From Elusimicrobiota bacterium (GTDB lineage Bacteria; Elusimicrobiota; Elusimicrobia; Elusimicrobiales; UBA9959): a stretch of DNA of 5,289 nt. The translations under genes were made by a program, and so were the position numbers. Where the stretch lies: the NCBI GenBank assembly GCA_030637365.1, contig DAOWGR010000038.1, forward strand, positions 1 to 5,289. The letters run 5' to 3'. A model generated the notes under the pieces. The model saw only the letters and a list, made by a program, of their open reading frames with translations. It was not told the DNA's origin and ran no database searches. Shown piece by piece: positions 1-5,289 of the stretch (the stretch's first letter is position 1; each line of letters opens with the position of its first letter).

Positions 1-23
1 AATAAATTAGTAGAAGAAAGGCG

Positions 24-141
24 TGGCAGTTGTGTTTGCTAAGCAAGGCCGTTCGGAAGCCGACCTTTACATTCAGGAGGCTGAGAGACGGAGGGGCGCA
101 GTACTAGGCGACCCTGGTCTTGCGTGTAAATAGAACTGCCA
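24..141. other. GC-rich foldable intergenic element (possible ncRNA or small mobile element)
   Basis: About 55% GC by count in an AT-rich setting, with no plausible ORF. A perfect 8-bp inverted repeat, TGGCAGTT (24-31) and AACTGCCA (134-141), closes the element. Inside it are possible hairpins TTGC/GCAA (36-46), TCGG/CCGA (53-63) and TCAG/CTGA (73-84), and a long arm of TTTACA (66-71) with TGTAAA (125-130). That arm continues into CGCA/TGCG (97-100 with 121-124) and ACTAGG-CGAC-CCTGGT (103-118). A competing pairing, CCCTGG (112-117) with CCAGGG (139-144), would exclude the outer stem. This could be a structured RNA on either strand, the 3' region of the rlmN transcript, or a MITE-like insertion. 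It matches no RNA family I recognise. The folding was done by eye, so the multi-branch model is tentative. Confidence 0.35.
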
Positions 142-160
142 GGGCTAAATAAAAAAGTCG

Positions 161-1219
161 TTAATCTTTTTTTGCTTTTTTGGATTTATTTGCTCTTTTT
201 CCCGCTAATTGCCCGCAGGCTCCTTGAATATCAGAACCAAGACTTTTTCTGATTGTGGCAGCCACCCCAAGCATTTGAATTTGCGATTCAAAAAATTTTG
301 CTTGATCGGGCGATGGGGCTTTGAATCGTTTAACGGTTTCATTATAAGGAATGATGTTTATCGTGAAATATTTGGCGGAAGCGACTTTTCTTAGCCATTT
401 GACAAGTTTTTCCGCGTCTTTCTTGGAATCATTAACTCCTTTCATCAGAACATATTCAATAAAAACCTTTCTATGCGTATTCTCTATATATTCTCCCAAA
501 ACTTTTGAAAGTTTTTCAAGAGGAAATTCCGCGTTTAAAGGAACAAGTTTATTTCTTAAAATATTGTTTACCGCGTGCAGAGATATGGCAAGATTAACTT
601 GAGGGAAATCTTTGGCGAATTTTCTTATGCCGGGGATATAGCCGAATGTTGAAACGGAGATATGTCTTGAAGCGAGAGAGAAAAAATCGGGGCTGATTAA
701 TTTTTTTATGCTTTGAGCCGTTAAATCATAATTAAAAAAAGGTTCGCCCATTCCCATGAAAACCACACCGGACACGCGTCCTTTTCTTTTCTCTTTTTTA
801 ATATATTGATTCCAGAATAATACCTGATCCGTAATTTCTTCCTCGCTTAAATTTCTTTTAAGCCCCAATTTTCCCGTAGCGCAAAAGGGGCATTTCACGG
901 AGCACCCGACTTGGGTTGAAACGCAGATACTGAAATTTCCGGATGAAGTTTCAAGCAAAACCGTTTCAATATAATTTTTATCATGCAGTTCAAACAAAGC
1001 TTTTACGGCTTTCGCGTCTTTTGATTCAATTAGTTTTTTAACGGCAAACGAAAGAATGTTTATTTTTTCTGACAGGTCTTTTTTTAAATCTTTGGGCAAT
1101 ATGGCGGCTTCATTCCAATCTGAAATAAAATTTTTATATATCAGGTTTTGAATTTGTCTCAAACGGTATTTTTTATGGCCGCGCAATGCTAAAAATTTTT
1201 CTACGGTTTTAAGGTTCAT
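161..1219 (-). CDS. rlmN: Dual-specificity 23S rRNA (A2503-C2) / tRNA (A37-C2) methyltransferase RlmN
   Basis: This cytoplasmic radical-SAM enzyme methylates C2 of A2503 in 23S rRNA near the peptidyl-transferase centre and, in studied members, A37 of some tRNAs. Counting from the ATG at 1219 (352 aa, normal for the family), the [4Fe-4S] ligands are C106, C110 and C113 in CSVKCPFC. C99 sits seven residues before the cluster, matching E. coli C118. GMGEP (156-160) and SLHA (213-216) are further family motifs. C335 in the C-terminal ACGQLAG motif is the methyl-carrying cysteine. The N-terminal helical region and a lysine-rich tail flank the barrel. The frame opens further to a TTG at 1246, but a TATAAT-like box overlaps that codon and GAAGAGG lies 11 bases before the ATG, so I chose 1219. 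Cfr is the related alternative, but overall the sequence reads as RlmN. The gene is divergent from the membrane sulfatase-like gene. Confidence 0.95.
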   Translation of the reverse strand: MNLKTVEKFLALRGHKKYRLRQIQNLIYKNFISDWNEAAILPKDLKKDLSEKINILSFAVKKLIESKDAKAVKALFELHDKNYIETVLLETSSGNFSICVSTQVGCSVKCPFCATGKLGLKRNLSEEEITDQVLFWNQYIKKEKRKGRVSGVVFMGMGEPFFNYDLTAQSIKKLISPDFFSLASRHISVSTFGYIPGIRKFAKDFPQVNLAISLHAVNNILRNKLVPLNAEFPLEKLSKVLGEYIENTHRKVFIEYVLMKGVNDSKKDAEKLVKWLRKVASAKYFTINIIPYNETVKRFKAPSPDQAKFFESQIQMLGVAATIRKSLGSDIQGACGQLAGKRANKSKKAKKD

Positions 1220-1230
1220 GGTTTTTATGG

Positions 1231-1237
1231 CCTCTTC
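1231..1237 (-). promoter_or_regulatory. Ribosome binding site of rlmN
   Basis: On the minus strand this reads GAAGAGG, a partial match to GGAGG, 11 bases before the ATG at 1219. The alternative TTG start at 1246 has no such site. This is the main reason for preferring the shorter protein. Confidence 0.5.
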
Positions 1238-1245
1238 AGATATCA

Positions 1246-1251
1246 ATTATA
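1246..1251 (-). promoter_or_regulatory. Candidate -10 box of the rlmN promoter
   Basis: The minus strand reads TATAAT, an exact sigma-70-type -10 hexamer. It would start transcription near 1239, giving a leader of about 20 bases that holds the ribosome binding site. No good -35 hexamer lies 16-18 bases upstream (the sequence there is close to CATATAG), so the call rests on the -10 match and its fit with the ATG start. The same AT-rich stretch may also serve the divergent gene, where TATAGT on the plus strand (1248-1253) is a weaker candidate. Confidence 0.4.
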
Positions 1252-1314
1252 GTAAAATTAGAGAGAAGCTATATGTAATAACAATTTTTGGCCGTTTTGT
1301 CTCGTTATAAAATT

Positions 1315-3141
1315 ATGGTAAATACAAAGATAAATATCATGCTTTCGTTTTTAATCCTGAATTTCGTTCTCTCTCTTGTTATAGGTATTCCGTATTTTGG
1401 CGGCATAAGTTCAAATTTTCAAGAATTAATTTTTGTATTTACCGCTTATATTTCAAACACTTTTATGCTTTATGCAGTTATGGCTCTTTTAATCTTTCCC
1501 TTTTTTCTTTTCAAGGGAGGGCGATACTTGTATATGCCGATTTGTGTCCTTTTTCAAATGACGCTTATTGTAGATGTCGCGATATATAAAATATTTAAAT
1601 TCCATATAAATCCCATGGTTGTGAATATCCTTACCACCAAAGGAGGGTTTGAGACTCTTGAGCAGGGTTTGGGCATGAAGTTTTTTGCGGTTTTTTTATT
1701 TCTCGCCGTAATTGGTTTTGAAATATGGTTTATGCGCGTTGCCGCGAGAAAGAATAATTTTATAACCAAAAAATCAAAAATCATCATTTTTTCATCGCTA
1801 TTCTTTTTTGTTATGGCGGATAAAGGCATGTACGCTTACGGCGATTTGAAAAACAATGTTTTTATAACCAGAAATCATAAGATGTTTCCTCTGTATCAGC
1901 CGCTTACAATAAAACATTTTGCCATTAAATATTTTGGCGTTAAGGTGGATAAAAGAATAAAAATAAAATTAAGCAAAAAACATTCCCGCCTGGATTATCC
2001 CAAAAATAAAATTGTATTTGAAGGGAAGTTGAAAAATCCGCCAAATATAGTTTTCCTTGTCGGTGAAGCCGTAAGATACGATATGATGACGGCCGATATA
2101 ATGCCCAATATTTATAATTTATCAAAGCAATCGCTTGTTTTCAAAAATCATTATAGCGGCGGAAATTGCACCAGATTCGGAATATTTTCTCTTTTTTACG
2201 GTCTTTACGGCAGTTATTGGTTTAATATTCTTGGCGAGCGGCGCAGTCCGATTATGATGGATGTTTTGGAAGACTTGGATTATGAATTCAAGATTTTAGC
2301 GGCCGTAAAATTAAGCTTTCCCGAATTTAACAAAACCTGTTTTGTAAATGTTTCCCGGGAAGATATATATGATGAGCCCACGGCTAAAGACAAAGTCGGC
2401 AGAGACAGGGAAATAACCGAGGAATTCAGACGGTTTTTGTCTGAAAGGAATGTTAAAAGGCCTTATTTTGCTTTTCTGTTTTTTGATTCGGCGCATGGCA
2501 ATTACGCTTATCCGAAAGAGATGGAAAAATTCAAGCCCGCCGCGCATTCTTTCAATTATCTGACTTTCAATAAAAAAAAGGTTTTGCCCGTTTTCAATAA
2601 ATTCAAAAACTCAATTCATTTTTTTGATTCTCTTGTCGGAGATATTGTCAAAGACATAGAGAAGAGAGGGGAATTGGAAAACACCATAATAATTATAACC
2701 GGCGATCACGGCGAGCCGTTTTTTGAAAAAGGCTATCACGGCCATAATCAGGCGTATAGCGAAGAGGAAATAAAGGTTTCAATGGTGGCGCATGTTCCCG
2801 GAAAGAAACACAAGGTTTATTCAAATTTTACAAGCCATTTGGATATGCCGGCGACCATTTTAAAATTATTAAATGTTAAAAATCCCGCTAAAGATTATTC
2901 CAACGGCGCAAATATGCTGATTGAAAATAAAAGAGATTTCGTGAGCGCTTTCTCCTGGGACAGCGCGGCCATTGTAAAGGACGATATTACCATTGTTGTG
3001 CCTTTATCGGCGCAGAGATTTTCAGGCGTGAAAGTAATGGATAAAAATACCTACAAAGAAATAAGAGATAAACAACTTTTAAATAGCCAGCTTAATACTA
3101 TTTGGAAATTCCAAAGAGAAGCTCAAAAATTTTATAAGTAA
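1315..3141 (+). CDS. YejM/LapC-like inner-membrane protein with sulfatase-fold domain
   Basis: Counted from the ATG at 1315, this is a 608-aa protein with about five hydrophobic segments (roughly 7-29, 36-66, 70-94, 122-141, 154-171), then a linker and a large, probably periplasmic, alkaline-phosphatase-superfamily domain (about 240-560). The plan and many segments match E. coli YejM (PbgA/LapC, DUF3413 plus sulfatase domain): LSLVIG in helix 1, FHINPMV after helix 3, FPLYQPLT before the domain, and GIFSLFYG inside it. YejM controls LPS synthesis through LapB/FtsH; relatives with live active sites are lipid phospho-transferases or hydrolases. Likely metal ligands are present: E251 (GEAVRYD), D464-H465 (GDHGE) and H475/H477 (HGHN). 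The nucleophile position carries C285-T286. No CxPxR sulfatase motif is seen. The frame extends to a TTG at 1288 (617 aa); neither start has a clear ribosome binding site. The family is solid, but the substrate is unknown. Confidence 0.85.
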   Translation: MVNTKINIMLSFLILNFVLSLVIGIPYFGGISSNFQELIFVFTAYISNTFMLYAVMALLIFPFFLFKGGRYLYMPICVLFQMTLIVDVAIYKIFKFHINPMVVNILTTKGGFETLEQGLGMKFFAVFLFLAVIGFEIWFMRVAARKNNFITKKSKIIIFSSLFFFVMADKGMYAYGDLKNNVFITRNHKMFPLYQPLTIKHFAIKYFGVKVDKRIKIKLSKKHSRLDYPKNKIVFEGKLKNPPNIVFLVGEAVRYDMMTADIMPNIYNLSKQSLVFKNHYSGGNCTRFGIFSLFYGLYGSYWFNILGERRSPIMMDVLEDLDYEFKILAAVKLSFPEFNKTCFVNVSREDIYDEPTAKDKVGRDREITEEFRRFLSERNVKRPYFAFLFFDSAHGNYAYPKEMEKFKPAAHSFNYLTFNKKKVLPVFNKFKNSIHFFDSLVGDIVKDIEKRGELENTIIIITGDHGEPFFEKGYHGHNQAYSEEEIKVSMVAHVPGKKHKVYSNFTSHLDMPATILKLLNVKNPAKDYSNGANMLIENKRDFVSAFSWDSAAIVKDDITIVVPLSAQRFSGVKVMDKNTYKEIRDKQLLNSQLNTIWKFQREAQKFYK

Positions 3142-3167
3142 AAAAATGTTGTTCCTAACTCTTATAA
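3132..3167. terminator. Weak AT-rich inverted repeat between convergent genes
   Basis: TTATAAG (3132-3138) and CTTATAA (3161-3167) form a perfect 7-bp inverted repeat with a 22-base loop. It spans the stop codon of the sulfatase-like gene and the 31-base gap to the convergent gene. On the minus strand the repeat is followed directly by AATTTTT, as expected of a weak intrinsic terminator for the release-factor-like gene. On the plus strand the T-run (3182-3187) is 14 bases away. The stem is mostly A-T and the loop is long, so efficient termination is doubtful. Confidence 0.25.
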
Positions 3168-3172
3168 TATCA

Positions 3173-3538
3173 TCAACTGTATTTTTTAGAGGATTTTCTT
3201 TTTTTCTTGGATTTTTTCTTTTTTATTTTTTCAATCTTTTTTAACCTGTCGGAAGTGTCCGGAGAGAGTTTTATTTCAACGCGGTCAACAAGCTCTCTTA
3301 AGGCTAAGAAACGATTTATGGAGCGTTTGCGCTCTTTTTGGCATTTAACAACTATCTTCAACGGAGGATATTTGAGCATTACGGCATTACTCGTTTTATT
3401 TATTTTTTGTCCGCCTTTTCCCGAGCCTTTTATGAATTTTTCTTCTATCGCGTCAAGCGAAACGCCGAGATTCTTTACGCGTTTTTTTAAAGCTTCCACT
3501 TTTGTCGGTTTAATATCTGAAAATTCCAAAAATCTCAT
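3173..3538 (-). CDS. Peptide chain release factor-like (GGQ domain) protein, probable ribosome rescue factor
   Basis: This 121-aa protein consists of little more than the class-I release-factor catalytic domain. A short helical N-terminus (1-30) leads into IEEKFIKGSGKGGQKINKTS, with the catalytic G42-G43-Q44. Then come VVKCQKERKRSINRFLALRE and a highly basic lysine-rich tail (about 100-121). It lacks the codon-recognition domains of RF1/RF2, so it cannot read stop codons. The GGQ loop with a basic tail is the design of ArfB (YaeJ) and mitochondrial MTRFR (C12orf65), which hydrolyse peptidyl-tRNA on stalled ribosomes; the tail probably enters the mRNA channel or binds rRNA. The NKTSN and IVVKCQ segments look nearer to the MTRFR-like bacterial family than to ArfB. 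The start is the ATG at 3538, with no strong ribosome binding site. The gene lies 195 bases downstream of the Rel homologue in the same direction. Family is confident; the exact rescue pathway is inferred. Confidence 0.88.
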   Translation of the reverse strand: MRFLEFSDIKPTKVEALKKRVKNLGVSLDAIEEKFIKGSGKGGQKINKTSNAVMLKYPPLKIVVKCQKERKRSINRFLALRELVDRVEIKLSPDTSDRLKKIEKIKKKKSKKKRKSSKKYS

Positions 3539-3558
3539 AATTGGGTCTCAGGGTCAGG

Positions 3559-3593
3559 GAGAGAAGTCAGATGTCAGAAGCAAGAGGCAAGAC
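3559..3593. repeat. Five degenerate tandem heptamers (GNNAGAN)
   Basis: Five consecutive 7-base units read GAGAGAA, GTCAGAT, GTCAGAA, GCAAGAG and GCAAGAC. All fit G-N-N-A-G-A-N. They lie 21 bases upstream of the release-factor-like start, in its presumed leader. The two GTCAGA units and the two GCAAGA units are each near copies of one another, which suggests slippage duplication. On the minus-strand transcript they would be pyrimidine-rich and unstructured. Confidence 0.5.
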
Positions 3594-3680
3594 TTATAAG
3601 AGCATTCTTTCATACAGCTATCCGATTCTTGATTTACGAACTGTTGGCTGTTTCCCTGTATCACACTGCCGCGCTGCTTG

Positions 3681-3710
3681 CCCTTCCGAAGCTTGTTAGC
3701 GTAGGAAGGG
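3681..3710. repeat. REP-like palindromic hairpin
   Basis: CCCTTCC (3681-3687) pairs perfectly with GGAAGGG (3704-3710). Inside the loop GCT (3691-3693) can pair with AGC (3698-3700) around TGTT. Near-identical direct repeats flank it: CTGCCGCGCT (3666-3675) and CTGTCGCGCT (3717-3726), 9 of 10 matching. It lies just past the Rel stop codon, so it could stabilise or end that transcript, but on the minus strand no T-run follows. It could also be a small dispersed palindrome inserted with a target duplication. Confidence 0.45.
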
Positions 3711-3733
3711 TTGTGTCTGTCGCGCTTTTTTGC

Positions 3734-5176
3734 TTATTTTTCCAAAATGCCTTTTTCTCTTAAAAATTTTCTTATGTGGGAGCGCGCTCTCGCGGTTTTT
3801 ACAAAAGGTATCCAATCTTTTTTCGGAATATTTTTTCTTCTGGTTATTATTTCGCAGACATCTCCGCTTTTAAGTTCTTGATCGAGCCGGAGCATCTTAT
3901 TGTTTACTTTGGCGCCGATGCAGGTATTGCCTATGTCCGAATGTATGGAATAGGCGAAATCAATGGGCGTGGCTCCTACCGGAAGGGCTTTTACTTCTCC
4001 ATTCGGCGTGAATACGAAAATTTGATCCAATTCCAAATCCGTTTTAAAGCTTTCTATGAATTCTCTCGGACTTGAAATGTCCTGAAGCCATTCTATCCAT
4101 TGTTTAAGCCAATCAAGTTTTTCATTTAAGTGAGCGTCTTTTCCGCCGTCGCCCGTTTTATAGCGCCAATGCGCCGCTATTCCATATTCCGAGGTTTTAT
4201 TCATTTCTTCGGTTCTTAGTTGTATTTCCACGAATTCGCCCGATGAAGCCATAACCGTAGTGTGAAGGCTTTGGTATAAATTTATTTTTGGCACGGCTAT
4301 ATAATCGGTAAACGAGCCTATTACGGGTTTGAATATTGAATGAACAATGCCCATCAGAGCGTAACAGTTGGCGACGGTATCGGTTATTATTCGTACTCCC
4401 AAGGCGTCTTCAATGTCTTCAAAAGGAAGATTTTGTTTCAACATCTTCCGATAAATGGAATAGAGATTTTTCGCTCTGGAAAGGACGCGATAAGGCAGTT
4501 GAGCTTCGGCAAGGTGTTCTTCCAAATCCACTTTAAATTCTTTAAGCAGTTTTTCCCGTTTGGTGAATCTCAGCTGAACTTTGGCGGACAAGCTTTTATA
4601 TTCATCGGGGAAAAGATATTTGAAAGAAAGGTCTTCAAGTTGGGATTTTATGTTAAACATTCCAAGTCTTTGCGCCAGCGGCGCGTAGAGAGAAAGCGTT
4701 TCATGGCTTATTTCTATTTGTTTTTCCTTTGGCATGTAATTCAGGGTGTTCATATTGTGTATTCTATCGGCCAATTTTATTATTATGACGCGAATATCTC
4801 GCGCGGTCGCAAGCAGCATTTTCCGCCAATTTTCAGCTTGGGTGTCGCTGCGGCTTGAAAATTTTAATGCGGCTATTTTAGTGACTCCGACGACAAGATT
4901 ATAAACTTCCGTGCCGAATTCTTTTTTAAAATCTTTATGAGTGACGGAAGTGTCTTCTATAATGTCATGCAACAGTCCCGCGGCCACTGTTTGAATATCC
5001 ATTTTAAAATCCAAAAGGATATCGCTTACCGCTTGGCAATGAGTAAAATACATTTCGCCTGACAGTCTTTTTTGGTTTAGATGAGCTTTTTGCGAAAAAT
5101 CGTACGCCTTTTTAAGCAAGGCCGGATCTTGCGAAGAATATTCTTTAAATTTTTTCACCAAATCTTGAAGTTCCAT
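3734..5176 (-). CDS. rel: Bifunctional-type RelA/SpoT homologue (HD-synthetase-TGS), short C-terminus
   Basis: This cytoplasmic enzyme makes (p)ppGpp from ATP and GDP/GTP and hydrolyses it in the stringent response. The hydrolase domain (about 20-165) has R37, H46, H70-D71 and E74-D75 (HDIIED), and D137 and N141 (KLADRIHN), so hydrolysis should be intact. The synthetase domain (about 225-340) shows R234, D257, DYIAVPK, Y301 in NLYQSLHTT, and E317 in EIQLRT, so synthesis also looks possible. The usual RxKD motif before YIA is SFTD (288-291). A TGS domain follows (about 386-447). The protein ends at residue 480, just after the conserved DWIPFVKTARARSHIRKF start of the helical domain. The helical, zinc-finger and ACT domains of the usual 700-750 aa enzymes are absent, and the sequence downstream does not encode them. 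The ATG at 5176 is preceded by a weak AAGAGA site. Confidence 0.95.
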   Translation of the reverse strand: MELQDLVKKFKEYSSQDPALLKKAYDFSQKAHLNQKRLSGEMYFTHCQAVSDILLDFKMDIQTVAAGLLHDIIEDTSVTHKDFKKEFGTEVYNLVVGVTKIAALKFSSRSDTQAENWRKMLLATARDIRVIIIKLADRIHNMNTLNYMPKEKQIEISHETLSLYAPLAQRLGMFNIKSQLEDLSFKYLFPDEYKSLSAKVQLRFTKREKLLKEFKVDLEEHLAEAQLPYRVLSRAKNLYSIYRKMLKQNLPFEDIEDALGVRIITDTVANCYALMGIVHSIFKPVIGSFTDYIAVPKINLYQSLHTTVMASSGEFVEIQLRTEEMNKTSEYGIAAHWRYKTGDGGKDAHLNEKLDWLKQWIEWLQDISSPREFIESFKTDLELDQIFVFTPNGEVKALPVGATPIDFAYSIHSDIGNTCIGAKVNNKMLRLDQELKSGDVCEIITRRKNIPKKDWIPFVKTARARSHIRKFLREKGILEK

Positions 5177-5289
5177 AATTTTCTCTTAAATTGCTTTCCC
5201 GCGCTGTTATTTCTTGCTTCGGACTTCTCCCCGTGTAACCCTACATTGTTCACGGGACCAACATCCTTGGAATCTTTCAGATTCCTAAG
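5177..5289 (-). promoter_or_regulatory. Structured upstream leader of the Rel homologue
   Basis: The 113 bases upstream of rel contain no ORF that I can support. Two hairpins are visible. The first pairs CCCGTG-AAC (5230-5239, with T5236 bulged) with GTT-CACGGG (5248-5256), 9 bp in all. The second pairs GGAATC (5269-5274) with GATTCC (5280-5285), extended by CTT/AAG (5266-5268 with 5287-5289) past a bulged T, and reaches the window edge. No T-run follows either on the minus strand, so they are poor terminators. They may be part of the rel leader, of a longer RNA extending outside the window, or of an intergenic repeat. Confidence 0.35.

Larger units (their letters stand above)
3539..3733. other. 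195-base intergenic gap without a gene
   Basis: This stretch separates the Rel homologue from the release-factor-like gene, both on the minus strand. It holds the heptamer repeats (3559-3593), a TATAAG hexamer on the minus strand (about 3594-3599) that could be a -10 box but has no recognisable -35, and a GC-rich hairpin region (3666-3726). I see no continuation of the Rel protein in any frame and no convincing small ORF. A run of six T follows the hairpin region at 3726-3731 on the plus strand, but no plus-strand gene needs a terminator here. Confidence 0.5.

Noticed and set aside
77..124. GGCTGAGAGACGG recalls the CTGAGA part of a TPP riboswitch.
   Set aside because: The second conserved block (ACCTGAT and the following GGATAATGCCAG type) is missing, and no thiamin gene lies downstream on the plus strand.
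24..141. Resemblance to 5S rRNA: AACTGCCAGG near the 3' end, a closing stem with TGGCAGTT, and a GGCGACC-type hairpin loop.
   Set aside because: The conserved 5S segments (CCGAAC in loop C, GAAGT-AAGC, GATGGTA, and GAGAGTAGG in loop E) are absent or out of order, and helix II/III cannot be drawn.
24..141. Integron attC site, suggested by length and terminal inverted repeats.
   Set aside because: The ends do not carry RYYYAAC and GTTRRRY core sites, and there is no integrase or cassette arrangement.
161..1219. Cfr-type resistance methyltransferase, a paralogue of RlmN.
   Set aside because: Length, the N-terminal region and the core motifs read as housekeeping RlmN, and nothing nearby suggests a resistance locus. 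Only a phylogeny would be fully decisive.
1273..1278. Minimal start-stop ORF (ATG TAA) upstream of the sulfatase-like gene, a few bases after GAGAGAAG.
   Set aside because: Such a six-base pattern is expected by chance in AT-rich DNA, and the ribosome binding site is weak.
3207..3599. Plus-strand open frame of 130 codons opposite the release-factor-like gene.
   Set aside because: It is the antisense shadow of a clear GGQ-domain gene. Its phenylalanine- and serine-rich composition mirrors the lysine-rich opposite strand.
4340..4858. Plus-strand open frame of 172 codons inside the Rel gene.
   Set aside because: It overlaps the conserved synthetase and hydrolase domains antisense, has no recognisable domain, and shows no ribosome binding site.

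Overview
The window looks like chromosomal DNA from an AT-rich, uncultivated bacterium. The four proteins are ordinary bacterial housekeeping or envelope genes with lysine-rich sequences, and the intergenic gaps are visibly richer in GC than the genes. A YejM/LapC-like inner-membrane protein suggests a Gram-negative (two-membrane) cell. The purine-rich heptamer repeats and small palindromes between genes recall candidate phyla such as Omnitrophota or Elusimicrobiota, but the lineage is a guess. There is no integrase, transposase, phage gene, CRISPR array, toxin-antitoxin pair or defence gene. I see no convincing new multigene system.

Layout from left to right. Positions 1-160 hold no gene but contain a GC-rich, foldable element (about 24-141). 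Next is rlmN on the minus strand (161-1219), with a TATAAT-like -10 box and a GAAGAGG ribosome binding site. A divergent plus-strand gene (about 1315-3141) encodes a five-helix membrane protein with an alkaline-phosphatase/sulfatase-fold domain of the YejM type. It converges on a short minus-strand gene (3173-3538) for a GGQ-containing release-factor-like protein. A 195-base gap follows, with tandem heptamers and a REP-like hairpin. Then comes a minus-strand RelA/SpoT homologue (3734-5176) that ends shortly after its TGS domain. The last 113 bases, its upstream leader, hold two hairpins, and the second runs up to the window edge.

Three of the four genes act on or around the ribosome: RlmN methylates 23S rRNA and tRNA, the GGQ protein probably rescues stalled ribosomes, and Rel makes and degrades (p)ppGpp. 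The fourth probably works in envelope or lipid homeostasis. The Rel homologue and the GGQ gene lie in the same direction and might share a transcript, but the structured 195-base gap makes tight coupling uncertain. The points most worth a second look are the Rel protein lacking its regulatory C-terminal half and carrying an atypical synthetase charge motif, the YejM-like protein with an apparently complete metal site and Cys at the likely nucleophile position, and the structured intergenic elements.
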